Assembly (NCBI GenBank): GCA_040954595.2
Contig: CM082576.2
Span: 10,292,001 to 10,356,000, forward strand
DNA: 64,000 bases
Source of the DNA: Balanoglossus misakiensis
Taxonomy: Eukaryota > Hemichordata
Direction: 5' to 3'
The notes under the pieces were generated by a model. It was not told where the DNA came from and did no database searches. It worked only from the letters and a program-made list of their open reading frames with translations. Positions 1-12,800 of the stretch are shown here, in pieces; the stretch's first letter is position 1, and each line of letters begins with the position of its first letter. A program made the translations under genes and the position numbers.

Positions 1-18
1 TCTGGCCTTATTTTACAG

Positions 19-205
19 ATGGTGTAAAACTTAAAATGTCATCAGAAGTTCCCTTCGTATTGGATGCATACTGGGGACTGGAGATCAATTCAATGTATCA
101 CGTCTTAAGACATTCAAGTGCAATATTTCAGGAGAACAGAGAAGAAACTGACATTTTCGTAGAGGAGAAGTACTTATGCAAGAACGGTTCTCACCAGTAT
201 CCTTT
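19..205 (+). CDS. CGRRF1: CGRRF1 exon (first visible)
   Basis: Acceptor TTTTACAG ends at 18 and the donor is GTAATT at 206. It enters in phase 1 and leaves in phase 2. It encodes the YWG motif and the EEKY segment aligned to the middle of the vertebrate protein. The donor is not a strong consensus, but it is the only nearby one that keeps the frame into the next exon. Confidence 0.8.
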
Positions 206-1493
206 GTAATTAATCTTTTTGTCTGAGTCCCTCAAGTTTAGTTTGGAGACGAACGACGTGGGTTGGGTGGGCTTGCCAAGGTTAACACTTTGTTTAAAGC
301 AAGCAGTGTATTTGCTAAACCCCTGTAAAATGCGAATTAATCTGTCCAATCAACTTTTTAGTCACATTCTATGAAAGCAATCTCACATTTCCTTAATATT
401 TTAGTTTTGATAACTGTGAAGATAAAATGCTGACACTTCATCCAGATGTCGAAGGTGAGCAACTCTTGGACCTTGGTCGACCACCCAGGACTAAATATCC
501 ATTGGTGGTGATAATGTCTGAAGCTGACCAAGAGACTACTGATGAAGATGAAGAGAGTTCGAAAATTGTAAGTACAGTGTATCACTGATTTTAAAGTGTG
601 CATACTGTATTAAGTGTAGAGACTCTGTCAGGGATTTGCCCTGGTCATTGTTGGTGCAAAGGAAAATGAATGTATTCAGGTTTATTATGGAAATTAATCC
701 ACAAGTCATTTTGTTGATCTTCTACCCTACATTTATTCATTAAATGCAGATATCAATGCTGACGGCCATTCATTTACCCGATAGAAGCTATTGTATGAAG
801 TCACACACAATTCACCAGTTAGTGGTCACAAATAAAGGGAACTTTTGCAACTTGGAGGTAAGAATGACGTTAGAATTTGACTTGTACCTCATATTCACAA
901 AAGAATTTGATGAAATATGGTACATCTTGAGAATTCAGTCAACATTTGTTATCTCAGTTAAGTCTGGTACATGTATGTCCAATGCTTGGTTCTTACCATT
1001 CTTGTCTTTGATGGGACATAGGGCCCCCTTCAGAAAACAAGTGCTAGAAGGAGAGACACATAACTATGTGAATGAACTTGTAAGAACCAACCACTTTCAA
1101 TTTCTTTTGTAGAAATTGTTCATGTCGACGGAACCGAGTGAAGATGGATCATCGAGAGGACCGGAGGACTCTGATCTGTTGACAGACGCTAGCGCTGACT
1201 TGGACACATTCAGCTGCCAGGGCAAAGACTGCACAGTGTGTCAGAATGCTTCGATATCCAGAGTGATTCTCCCCTGCAGACATGCCTGTGTGTGTCAGCA
1301 GTGTTTCCCCATGCTGAACAAGTGTCCCATGTGTAGGGGCCCCATCGAATCCTTCTTCGATATGTATAGAAATCCGACCGCAGATTATTGTGATGAGGAA
1401 CTGGAGGAGGGTGAGGACAATGTGTCCACCTGGATCACGAAGTTCGAGAACATGTGTGAGAGGTTGAACAGGTGGTTGGGCCTGAGGCATTGA
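19..1493 (+). CDS. CGRRF1: CGRRF1: cell growth regulator with RING finger domain 1 (5' partial)
   Basis: Four exons join in frame: 19-205, 405-567, 750-857, 1113-1493, all with AG/GT borders, giving about 278 residues to the TGA at 1491. The vertebrate protein is about 330 residues, so the N-terminus with its membrane segment lies upstream of the window. Family matches seen: a YWG motif in the first exon, PRTKYPLVV in the second, the ISMLTAIHLPDRSY stretch in the third, and a C-terminal RING (CTVCQN, LPCRHACVCQQC, KCPMCR) in the fourth. The RING zinc ligands are complete, so ubiquitin-ligase activity is expected from the family, with membrane anchoring inferred from vertebrate homologues. After the RING there is an acidic EELEEGED stretch and a Trp-rich tail longer than I recall for human. 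Identity is firm; substrates cannot be read from sequence. It converges on SAMD4. Confidence 0.9.
405..567 (+). CDS. CGRRF1: CGRRF1 exon with PRTKYPLVV motif
   Basis: Acceptor ATTTTAG ends at 404; donor GTAAGT starts at 568. It encodes the PRTKYPLVV motif, matching vertebrate PRSRYPLVA, followed by an acidic run. It leaves in phase 0. Confidence 0.85.
750..857 (+). CDS. CGRRF1: CGRRF1 exon, 36 residues
   Basis: Acceptor TGCAG ends at 749; donor GTAAGA starts at 858. It is phase 0 on both sides and encodes the conserved HLPDRSY region just before the RING exon. Confidence 0.88.
1113..1493 (+). CDS. CGRRF1: CGRRF1 terminal exon with RING finger
   Basis: Acceptor TTTTGTAG ends at 1112. It holds the full RING with zinc ligands in the order C-x2-C, C-x-H, C-x2-C and C-P-x-C, and ends with TGA at 1491-1493. 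Confidence 0.92.
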   Translation, partial: KLFMSTEPSEDGSSRGPEDSDLLTDASADLDTFSCQGKDCTVCQNASISRVILPCRHACVCQQCFPMLNKCPMCRGPIESFFDMYRNPTADYCDEELEEGEDNVSTWITKFENMCERLNRWLGLRH

Positions 1494-2488
1494 CTGAAAA
1501 GTGGTGAATCTCATTGGTTGGTGTAGAGTTGGCGGTGGGAGTAAGTAAGGCAGCTAGGTGGAGATCCCATTGATAGAAGCTCTAACAAAATCACCTCTCT
1601 TGTACAAGAACTTGCAACAGTTTGATTTTAGATTAAACCCACCAAATCTATTTACATCCTGGTCACAAGTTGTACACTTGAAAAAAGCCGGTGTGTGGAG
1701 TTGGTTCTGCTTAAATTCTGTAGTCAGACTCAGTATTGCTACTGAAAGTGGTGTTTTCTACTTAAACTATTTATAATCAAATTCAGTGTTAGTGTCACTG
1801 TAAGTAGTTGAAAGTATTCTACCACCAACTCGTCAACACCAGAAAGACCCAGCTAGTGGAGGTGTTTACTGTGAGGTCACGATTTCTGTGCATCTGGGTT
1901 CATGTAAAAAACACTACTGGGGCACAAACTACCATGCACTGCACTAAAGTTCCAGTCCTGTGAGAGCACTTTGTGTTCTAGAACAGGACTGACCAGCACC
2001 CAGAAAAGTCACAGAGTGGATGTGGAGCCACTTCCATTGACTCAATCTTTCTGAAAGTTTTAGTCGAGAAATTCAGCAGAACACTTTCGAAGTCATTGGT
2101 GGTAGTAGAGTTCATTGTGAAAGTGTGACTTTAGTAAGGGGGCCTAACACTTATCAGTGAAGCTATAACGTAGTGATGGACAAAGCTGCAGCTAAGCAAG
2201 GGCCTATTATACCACAGACAGACACATGGTGCAACCTCAAGGGACTGAACTTTCAGTTTAAAAGAATGCCTGTCGAATGTCGTGTATTCATTGTATTTAC
2301 GTATATTAAGTGTGCAATAATAACTATTTTTAGATGTTTTCCAAGACAAAATCTGTCTTTTTAACGAGTACGAGTTTTGGTGAGGAATTATATTTATTCA
2401 TGACGTGTATGGTATTTTGAAGAATATTTTAAAAGTTGATCAAGAATATGCAAATGTGGCAATATGAAACAATGATTCACTAAATATG

Positions 2489-2494
2489 AATAAA
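2489..2494 (+). terminator. Candidate poly(A) signal of CGRRF1 (proximal)
   Basis: AATAAA hexamer about 1 kb after the CGRRF1 stop, in AT-rich sequence followed by T-rich DNA. Confidence 0.45.
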
Positions 2495-3711
2495 CTTTAT
2501 GATTTTTCAAAGTGATTTCTGTTTTTATTACTGTTCTGCTGACTGATCCCTCTATGTTTATGGTAGTTTCACTTCTTTTAGGCATGACTCTTTCAGCCTG
2601 AGATGTGTCACTCCATTCTCATGATAGTCTTGTCAGACCTACATAGGTGGTTCAACTGTGTGCATACCCAAAACACAGCTTGATGGTTGACATGGTGTAG
2701 TATACTATGCTAGATTGGTTTGATGTTGCCATGTGAGGGGGGGGGGGGGGGGGGAGGAGAAGAGTGTCAATGTGTGAAATAGAAGTAATGGCGAACAGTG
2801 TTTTCTTGATAATCACATGGTTTATTCCAAGATGACTCAATTACACTGTAATATTTGACTTCAACTGACAGAACAGATAACAATGCTATTGAAATGTGGG
2901 ATGTTGGCAACTTCAAAGGACTGAAGGAAAAAAAATGACCACAGCGGGACTGAAATGTGAAATAAATAAGTTACAATAGCGATGCTAGCAAAGTACGTTG
3001 TAACATTGCTCCATTTTAGCCCCAAAATCCAGTTCTGGCACATCTAGAGGGTCCACCATAAAGTGGTTGTTCAGGAAATGAAATTCACAGACACAAAGTG
3101 GCCGTACCACATGAATTCAAGTGTAGTGTTTGTGGACATTCTTATTGCTGTTACAGTGGTATATATTTTTATGCATGTAAACGAAAAAAATGTTTGAAGT
3201 TATAACATGGATATATTTTTTAAAAATCAACTTGCATGTATGGTCTAGTCTTATTGCAGACTGTTCATGCACATAAAATAAATAAGCGATTTAAAAGGGT
3301 AAACTATATATACGCAACATCATTTAAAAAATAAAAAAGCAAAGAAAGAACGTTCACAAGAGACACATAGTGCCCTAGTAATATTTCATTCTGATGCCAT
3401 ACTATTTATCATTTGTCAGATTGATGTCAAATATTGTTAGCAATATTAAAGAAAACCATTGGTAAAATCTGCTAATTTGGCAATATTGGAACGTATCTTA
3501 ACAGTGGCATGAGTACTTTTGTAAAATCTGTCCATCAGTTAGGTTGGTGAGAAGATGGTTCAAATCTGAGAGTTGTCACAGTTTGAATAATTGTACAGAC
3601 ACCGGAAATTCAAATGTTTTATGGAATAGCCATGGAAGTCTCTCAGAAAAGTGTGCAATGAAAGGCATAGCACAACTGTGATCTGTGTGTATCCTGTGAT
3701 TCATAAAGGAC

Positions 3712-3717
3712 AATAAA
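3712..3717 (+). terminator. Candidate poly(A) signal of CGRRF1 (distal)
   Basis: AATAAA hexamer about 2.2 kb after the CGRRF1 stop, in a GACAATAAACTTG context. It would give a long 3'UTR. Confidence 0.35.
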
Positions 3718-3720
3718 CTT

Positions 3721-6700
3721 GACCGCGAAGGCCAATTTCATGACCCCTATGTGACCTTTACATCCTGGCATCTTGATTACACTTAATGGTGAATGATGCA
3801 TGATGGCGGACAGTGTATACAGAAATGAGTGCTAACAAGACCAAATAAACAGAAAAAAGCAACTTTGTGTCTGCATATTTCACTACATTAATACAGTACT
3901 GTACAAATATGGTATACAATACTACACTGCAAAATCTTTATTTTTACAGGGAATTTAATTTTGCTGGGGTAAAAATGGTCTTTCACTTTGTCCTGGCTAT
4001 AACACGGAAAACAAAGACGATTAGAATTTCCCACGATGTGTTGTTTTGGCAGAAAAGAAGCTGGTTTCAGTGATATATTGTTAAAATTAATTCCCGAATG
4101 AAAATATATTATTTCACAGTACAAAAGACAAAGTCAAATATGAAGCACCCAGACTGCAGACTGTATTCCATTCAAAAAGTTTGTTGAAACACCCAATAAG
4201 TATTTTTTTTTTGGCTCAAATATATTCACAGAGAAACACAACACCACGTTTTGCATGTCAGCGACATCATTTTGACTGTTATAGTGTTAACCAAGAATCT
4301 CAATGCACATTTCCTGAAATAGCATTCATCTGTCAGCAAGGTACACTGAGCAATAAACATCTACATATCACACTTGACAAAATTTACTGTGGGCAGCCCT
4401 AGGTAATTCAAAACATGATGCGATACAGATAACCCTGAATATTAAATGCGCCATTATCTACTGATATTGATTATCAGCATGCAGAATATACTGAAAGTCA
4501 CAAATTGTCAGACAAGAGTATCTCTGTGATGACCCCTTACAAAAAGGAGAGAAGGATGTGAGTACATTTGCACAAATTAAATGCCTGCTTGAGTGACCAT
4601 GCAACACTAGACCTGGTGGAATTCTGGATGGAGGGATACGATTTGGTCTGTGCTTTCACTCTCATAGGAAGTCTCAATCTCATGAGTGCATACCACTCAA
4701 CTGATTAGAAATTTGAATACAATTCTCCAACACTGGTTTAGTTCTAGTGAAAGGTTCCAGCACCCACAGACAACATCCATGAAAGTAAAAGGCAATTTAG
4801 ACTGCGGAGTCAACTGATAAACCAGTTTCTGAATAGATTGTACAACTCACACAACTGTTAAATTCTGATATTTTGAAGGGTGACCAGATTCTCTCATTGC
4901 TGGGATTCTAAATGATCAGTCAGCCAGAGAAAAAGTTCTCAAATATTTCCATTTGTATGTCCCGTAAGGCTAGTATGATAAATGAAGGCACAAGAAACAG
5001 AAATTAATGCGGATGAATGCCAAGAATATTAGGCCACCATGTCTACATCAGTAAATGACAAGGCTGAAACCACCATATTGGATTTGGCATGACAAACTCA
5101 CACCGAGTATGGATACACACACACAGTGTTTTATGGACAACCAAAGTACAACAGAGCCACTGGAGCAATAAAACAGTCAGTCAGAAAAACAGATAAGAAA
5201 CAGAAAAAAAGTCCAAATGTCACCCTTGTTTATAGCACATATTAATTCTTTATATAGTCTCGTGCATTTATTGTAATCATTAAAAACACAAGAAGGCAAG
5301 CTAGTCGACTTGAGACACTGCTGTGTTCACATTAACCCTTGTATTAAAGTTCGACAAAAAAATAAACGTTAACATGTCTACACAGATACAATAACAACAG
5401 CCAAATATCTAGTAATGCTGGCATGCCTGGCATATTTACGAGGATCTTGACATCAAGATCATTTACACTTCATCTAATAATGAGTAAAGCCCAAGCCTGT
5501 AGGGACTGTCCTGAGTACAACCGGTTTTTACAAACAAATACTTTATGTGTTAACTGGACCCGCAGCCTACTTCTTAATAGACCAATACTCTAGCAATTGA
5601 TATAAAACTGAAATACCTCTAAAATTTGGCATTTTTGTCCGGTTAAGTTTTTTTTTTTAATTTCCCATCTTAAGTCTCATACAAGAAAGATGTTTCACTG
5701 TACCTGCAGCTCTGTCATAAGCAAAACTTCAAAATTTCTCACAAAGAATAAAATAACACAACAAAAAAACATAAAGCTTTAACAACGTAGCCTAAAGTGT
5801 TTACCCTTACAAAAGGCATGCTTGTCACTATAAGCTGCGATCTACAAAAGCATTCACTCACTTCAAGACAACATAAACATTTCCTTTAAATCTCAGAAAA
5901 GCCTTGGGTGTTTTTTTTAAATATGTTCCATTCTCCAGAAAATCGAGGATGGAAATGTCACAAACTAAAACTTAAAAAAAAAAAACATTCTCTAAAAATT
6001 GTTCTTGTGTACATGAATTCAGCATCTTTACCTTACTTTGTAAAAGTTACAGTGAGCAGAAAAAGCTGGCAAATTGCGAAGTATTTGGGAAAGCAGTGTC
6101 TATAATCAAGATGAACGCGACATAAGAGATGGATTTTACATGCCCATAAATATATAACATGCAACTGGTCCACAGCTGCACAGGTTTACACTACAGTTTT
6201 CAACTGTTTTTTTTTTTAAAAACCATACAATTCTCAACATATATGTAGTCGTTTTTTTCCTATCGGTTGAGGTGGAAGGATGGGGGGAGAAAAACCCTGA
6301 CCCATCTCCCTCCCTCCTATATACTGAAGTATCAGGCTCTGCCGTGTTGAACTTTCAAGAGTACTTTAATTTCAAACTTGGATAATTCTTCAAAAGAGGG
6401 TCACAAAGTGGACACTTTCTGTGCTGAAAACTATTACATGTACCTTTACTTTTTAAACATTCACCACAGATGTCTTCAAAAAAAATTAAATACGTCCCCC
6501 TCTCATCTGTCCTGCATGCAGGACTTTTAAAACAATTTTGTTTCTATCAATCAAAAAAAAGGTATTTGTTCAAAAAAGATTTCCTTAAGGTACATTTCTT
6601 TTCCAACCATTCTGGAAGGAATATTCAAATCATGATCAAGGTAAATCTTCGTCTAGACTCTACAATTTTATCTAGCATGGTAAATCTTTCTTCTGTGATT

Positions 6701-6785
6701 CAACAAAATACATCAAGCTTTCAATCCCATGACAGGATCATCAGTCAAGTATTCTGATGTAGTCAACATCTTTTTTCTTCTTATT
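3721..6785. other. Convergent CGRRF1/SAMD4 intergenic region, including the probable SAMD4 3'UTR
   Basis: AT-rich and without recognisable coding exons. The part next to 6785 should be the SAMD4 3'UTR on the minus strand. Minus-strand AATAAA hexamers occur at 5267-5272 and 3937-3942. Small ORFs here show no family motif. Confidence 0.45.
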
Positions 6786-6820
6786 TTACATCGTCGAATT
6801 TCTGTCTGCTCCAGGTCCAT
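6786..6820 (-). CDS. SAMD4A: SAMD4 exon 10 (35-nt coding end)
   Basis: Acceptor TTGTTTCAG precedes 6820. Joined to exon 9 it gives [14 protein letters not shown] then TAA at 6788-6786. This matches the vertebrate C-terminus, which ends ALGDG..DRTSTI, so the annotation is supported despite its length. Confidence 0.88.
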
Positions 6821-9800
6821 CTGAAACAAGATATGACAAATTTAAATACATTTAAAATGTTCATAATATTGAACCAATCCAATGGAGTTCCAAGCAAAAT
6901 TAAGAAAACAGTAATGGTTGCCGTATTAAGTCAGTGCAGTTTCATATAACCTGAAAAAGGACCTAGTAACCTGGTCAAAGTAAAAATATTTTTGACAATA
7001 AGCTAATAGATGTCAGTCTGAGTCGAGCAGTACAGCTCGGCACTGGCTTTATTTCCCAATCTCTGGAGTTCAAAACGACGCCCTCTCACAAACTTCAGCA
7101 TAATCTTTTGTTTTCACACTTACCATTTCGGCTTTTGGACTTAGTGTGCACGTCAAGTCTAATTGTCTAACTTAAATTTCAGAGTCAGTTTCCGTTTGAC
7201 AGCATCAGAATAAAATAAACAGTGGACCAAAGCAAATGTTCCCATCCTTTCAAGACACTCAGATCTGTGAATTCAGGAGTGTTTTTCATACAGTGTGAGA
7301 CTTTCTCTATATATAACATCTAACTCACCACCAAGTGCGTGTTCTGTGACGCTGAGGCACAGTGATTCAAGGCGATTGTTGATTTCGGGTTCAGTGGCTC
7401 CAAACTGGAGATCAGACATCATCCGCCCTTGCTGTGCCATGAAATTACTGAGCTGTGGCGAGGGTCTCCGCACTGGTGCCGACTTGGTCCTCTGCACGCT
7501 CTGATGGGAATTTCCCTATTCAGGAGAAGAAAAGATTCCCTTGATAATTAAAAAGCTTTGACTCAAGAATAAATTTCCAGAAATTTCAGTGGGTTTTACA
7601 TGAAAAGTAAAGAATTTTGCTGTGTCAAACAAGAGAGAGAGGTAAGAAGTATACAAAAGCACTATCTATCCAAACAACACAGCATATTGTCCCCTGACGA
7701 CAATCATCCCAAAAGCATTCTGGATCCCTTGGTACAGCCAACCCTTAAACTTGGACCCGTCTCACCCCCACCTCATAGTTCTGCACCCAGTACTTACGGC
7801 TCTCAGTTTGAGAAAAGCACTTGAAGGGCTTGGATTGGTGCCAGTACGCGACAGGGCATTGGTCAGACTGAGATGAGTGTTGCTGCTGCCGGAGCCGACT
7901 GCTACACTGCTGGGAACCAGCCTCTGCAATGGCTGCTGTGCAAACGGTTGCCGAGACAACGCACCACCACGTCTTATGGGCACGGAACTTCCCGCCGATA
8001 CAATGTAATCGGTAGGAAATGTGTTGCCATGTGACATCCAGCTGTGGAAAAAAGACAAGAGTCACATTGTTATTGATTTATTCACAGAAAAATGACAACA
8101 GTAGGGAATTATCTTTACCTCTATCGCTTAAATGTACAATACACTGCCCTTCTCTGCAATCAAGTTTGTGTATTGCTGCTGACCTTGATAGAAATGTCCA
8201 TTTTATTGTTAGCAACATGCATTTTGAGAGGAAAAGGTGGTCAATAACTTACCCTCCCCTTTGTTTACTGTCAAGTGATAAGCGCCTTGGATAAGTTCTG
8301 TACTGTTTCAGACACTGCTGCTTCCATGTCATGAACCTCTTTTTCTGGGTTTCGGTGAACGCTTCATGACCGACAGCTCTGTCAATCAGCTGAAAGTACA
8401 TGTTCAGGTTGTCCTCGTCGTGATGCGAAACCAGAAGGTGAGTGCACACTGTGGAGTGGACGACGATACGATGGTGGTGGTTAGAGTTTGAGGGGATGGG
8501 GGGGGGGGGGGTGTAGTTTGCGTAGAAAAGTTCCATTTGAAAATTACTCCATTTATCAGATTCTAACTTCATAGTGAAAATCTTCAAAAACCAGTGTACT
8601 TTTGTATTGCTATATCATAATGACATCTTTTGTACACATTACAGCATGCATTGGAGACAAACTTCTAAAAGCACGGACGTCTGGCAAGCTGCTCTTAGGG
8701 GGAAATGATTTCAGACAGAATCTAGTCACTTTTTATACGGAGTCAGTTTATCCTCTGGGTCAAAGGTTAAAGTCAGGTTTTGGACAAAGAAATGTACCGT
8801 AGTTGTCCGGGTAAGAACCCCTGCTCGGACAAACGCCCCCCCTGGTTTTAGGGCCCATTTGTAGATCGAGGCCATATCCAGTCTAAAGCCTCCCCCCCCC
8901 CCCCCCCCCCCCCGGGCCGAATATCCATTAAATTCTTGGAAATTTAATAAAGTGCAATGCAAAAAAGGCGGATTTTCATCCCCAAAGTCACTAAAAGTGA
9001 AAAAAAAAATGTATGATGATTTACTTTCGCGCTGATTATCGTACCCACCGCGGCCGACTGGCCACGCTGAGTTATATATAGCCGCTCTAGAAAACATGAC
9101 CTCAGACAGGTCCCTCGGGACCGTGCCTCGAATTCAACGATCACGTAGATGGACGCGCTGCCGCGTGTGAGGTCACCCGGGAGCTTTCCAAAGCGGCCGC
9201 GTGGAGCTGCTTCAGTCCGTCCTCGACGCGAAACACCCAAGATCCCGACTTGGACTCGGAGAATGAACCACTCAAAAATGTGCATAAAAGTCGAGGTGGC
9301 CATCCCTCATTTGCATAAATCTCGAGGCCATATCCGGGCTAAAGCCCCCCCCCTGTTTTTTCGCTAATCTGTTGGCCCAGCACCCGGGGCTCTTACCCGG
9401 GCAACTACGGTAAAATGCAGAGTCGTGTGTGTTGTGGAGAAACGATGGACAGTCACTGAAATGCTGCAGATTAAGCTGCTCTAGGTTTTGTAAGTGAGTT
9501 TCTTTACCACAGAGCTGGCCGAGGAGAAAACAAAACTACAGCAGTAACAGCACATGTAAAACTAAACATACAATGAAGACCAAACCTACCTTTGCCCATC
9601 ACTCGTGTGAACTGACCCGGAATATCGCCCTCGATGATTGGCACGGAACTCTGTTCAGACTCGTTTGGCAGGCTGGACATCTGACCGATATTTTGATTAC
9701 CCTGTTGTTGTGAGGAGGTCAAGTTCACTGTACTGTTGGAGGTGCTGGTCACTGTGATGGTGGTCAACGTGGCGGCGTTACTGATAGTTTTGGCAGTGTC

Positions 9801-12800
9801 CGGTGAGGTGTTCTGGCTTTTGTCCGACGGTGGGCTGTACACCTTGAGAGGCGTCACCAGGACATTTTTCAGCTCGTTCATGGCGTGTCTCAGTGTGCCA
9901 GGATTTGTGCACTCCATGATTTCCTGCAGAGAGAAAAGAAAGAGTTTATTCGAACACACTTCAGACATACTGTATTTGAGTATTATTTGTGCAGTTGGAA
10001 TAAACTATGATGTAGGAAAAATATGCAGAAGCACATACCGTCTCAAGATCCCTCAAAGTCTGTTGCCTGTCGGTTAGTTTCTTTATGCTAAGAATGATCT
10101 TATTACGGGCACCTTTGGTAACATTCTGTTGAAGAAACACAAAATACATACATGTATCAAGATTACAAAAAGAAGCTTACTCCATAAGATAAGCGTTCCA
10201 GAATTAAAATACTATGGATATAATGAAACATTCACAGACTGATACAATTTCCTTACTTATGGCACTGACTTGCAAGTAATGGGATTACTTTTCAGATCCC
10301 TTTCATTCCAGCTTAGGCATGAAATTGTCAACCTGGCCATTTTTTTCAGCACATCACAAGTTTTCACTGAAAAAGCAGTGCAATATTGATTGAACAAGCA
10401 ATCACATTACACTTTATGTTCCAAACACGTACATGATAAAAGCTTCCTGTGCAGACAGGAAGTTTTTATCACATTGTATTAATGACTTACCCTGGCTTCG
10501 AGTTTTTCTTCAGTCAACGTCATCATTTCTTCATAGGTCATTTGTTGGAACAGCGCTGAATACTTATGCAGTCTCAGGCTCTTCAACCATGCAGGCACGT
10601 CTGATGAACAGAATGTGGCAGATTATTTAATCACAACATTACAAGATATGACAAATGCCACATGGACTGGAATGCAGTTTTTTTACAGTGGACTAATTGA
10701 AACTTGGGTTAACCTTTTCATACTAACCAAGCAGCCCAGCAGATCTGAAAAGAATTTACTCATCCCTGTTACTCTGGTTATCAACGCATGTGAAACACAT
10801 CAATGCAACATTGGCAAGTGACAATTTGACACAGAATTGGGGGGGGGGGCAATCACGTTACAATGGTATGATTAAAACACTAAGCTACCTTTCATGCCAC
10901 TGCCCTCCTCCAAGAAAGTGTTTCTGGTCAATCCAGTATCGTCTATCATGATATCTCCACTTCCCGTGGAAGTCACACTATTCTGGGGAGACAGCGGGGC
11001 GTGTTCGTTCATCCCTCGGCTGATATCTTCAGCCGACACCCAGGTGTCGATTGGCGGTCCAGCCTGTGATGACATGGGTGGCGTCAATGAGTTGCTTCGT
11101 TTATTGCGTGTTGGAGGCACCAGGGAATTACCACTTGTACCTAAAACGGAAACAACATTGTTTTTAAACTTCCAAACGACTAATAATAAGAAGTTAAAAA
11201 TACAATGCTTGAAGGCCAAGCATGAGGTGAAACCTTAAAGTTTTAAAATTTATGAAGAGCTTGACACAAATTAAAGGAAATGTGCATTTTTCAAGGAAAC
11301 CTTTTAAAGAAATATGGAAGATATGGGTGTGGTCTACAAAAGGCATGTGTGGTCTTACTGAAGGCACGTGTTCACATGGCACACCCTTCTGACTGCCAAC
11401 CGCACGAAGCAACAATGATGATGTCATCATCATCAGCCAGATAGCTAGCTAGCTCACCTCCTGCGTTTGTGAGTTGCGAGTTCATGGTGGGCGGGGCGGA
11501 CAGAGTGAGCTGTACGGGAGGATGCGTCCGCACCATTCCGTCGTTCTCGCTGCTGCCACTGATCCTGGGCACCAGTGTAATCGTCTGCTCCGTGCCGTCG
11601 TTGAGGCCGGACTCGCCAAAGCTGCCCCAGCCGTTGCTCTTGCCCATGTACTGGCTGTGGATGCCCGTGGTGCCACCGCCGCCGTGGTCGTAGCTGTTCA
11701 CCTGCAGCCGGGAAATGGACCCTCCGCCGGTCGGGTCCGAGCACATGTTGCGCAGCTGCGGGTGGTGGTAGGCGCTGGTGGTGGTGCACTCGTCCAGGTG
11801 CGTCAGCCACTGCGTCAGCGACGAGCGCTCCTCCTCGTTCAGCGCCGGGTGGATGACCGAGTAGGACAGCAGCTGCCGGCTCTCCTCCAGGTGGATGCCG
11901 TTCTCGATGGAATGGCGCAGTATTTTGGGGATCAGTTCCAAGTACCTGGTTTTGGCGTCGTCGTTGCCCGGGTGCAGTAACGGCAAATGTCCCAATAACT
12001 GCGCCACGGCATTCTCTTTGCTCTCGTTGCCCAAACTGGAAATGTATCCTGTAGGTTTATAAAAAATATAATGTTTTAAAAATACAGCATGTTCATGTAT
12101 CTCTTGTGACTAACACTTGTGTCAGAAATTAAATTATTAAATCATCACAAAAGAGGATATCTGAAATCCATTTTCCATTAGAAACTGCAGTCTTTGCCAA
12201 GAAACATATGCATGAAATTTGTAGAATCACACATGTATTAGTAAATACAAATTTAAAAGAAATTTCAATCAACAAAGTCCATTGTATGTATTGCCAATGG
12301 TGTGCAGATAGCAATGAATTGTCTATGTTATGATTTCACTACAGAATTCATTACTACTGATCACGCAAAATGAAAACCTGCCCAGTTTAATACAAAACAC
12401 ACAATTCGACACAGATATCGACTGAAATCCCTCCATTTCTCACGTACACTGTTCAGATTTCTTGGGCTGTTGCACTGATCGCAAGAGACAAAGACCCCCA
12501 TGAATAATCCAGGTTACCACGACAACAGCATTATGATGCTCCATGATGATTGATTTTGATGTCCATATTTTGTAATATATATGTTCGCTGATACTAACTC
12601 TTTCATGTGATGAAAATCGCACATAAAAAATTCGCTCTTAATTGCTTAACACAGTCATCAATTTTCATCACATAAAACAGTCACTTCTCTGCAACTCATT
12701 TTTTCACGTGAATATTCCCTTGTGTGATGTACAGCGAACCGCAACAGAGCAGTGTTTGTGCACACGCTGAATTTCACAAATTTATTCAGGATGTAATCAA

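Larger units (their letters stand above)
1494..3720 (+). other. CGRRF1 3'UTR and downstream sequence
   Basis: No coding exon is seen here. Two AATAAA signals, at 2489-2494 and 3712-3717, could end short and long 3'UTRs. An 18-base G run lies at 2737-2754. Confidence 0.5.

Noticed and set aside
744-1112. 122-codon plus-strand ORF
   Set aside because: It reads through the CGRRF1 exon at 750-857 into its intron; the GTAAGA donor at 858 and homology end the exon.
7273-7328. Last 18 codons of the read-through exon 9 as the true SAMD4 C-terminus
   Set aside because: Splicing to 6820 recreates the conserved vertebrate ending, so the read-through tail is treated as an alternative at most.
8726-9367. 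Several ORFs of 70-120 codons, including Gly-rich ones
   Set aside because: They lie in the CpG-rich TIR element and its poly-C tract. There is no transposase-like motif, and the composition explains the open frames.
11474-11980. 168-codon plus-strand ORF
   Set aside because: Antisense shadow of GC-rich SAMD4 exon 2, which has strong family similarity on the minus strand.
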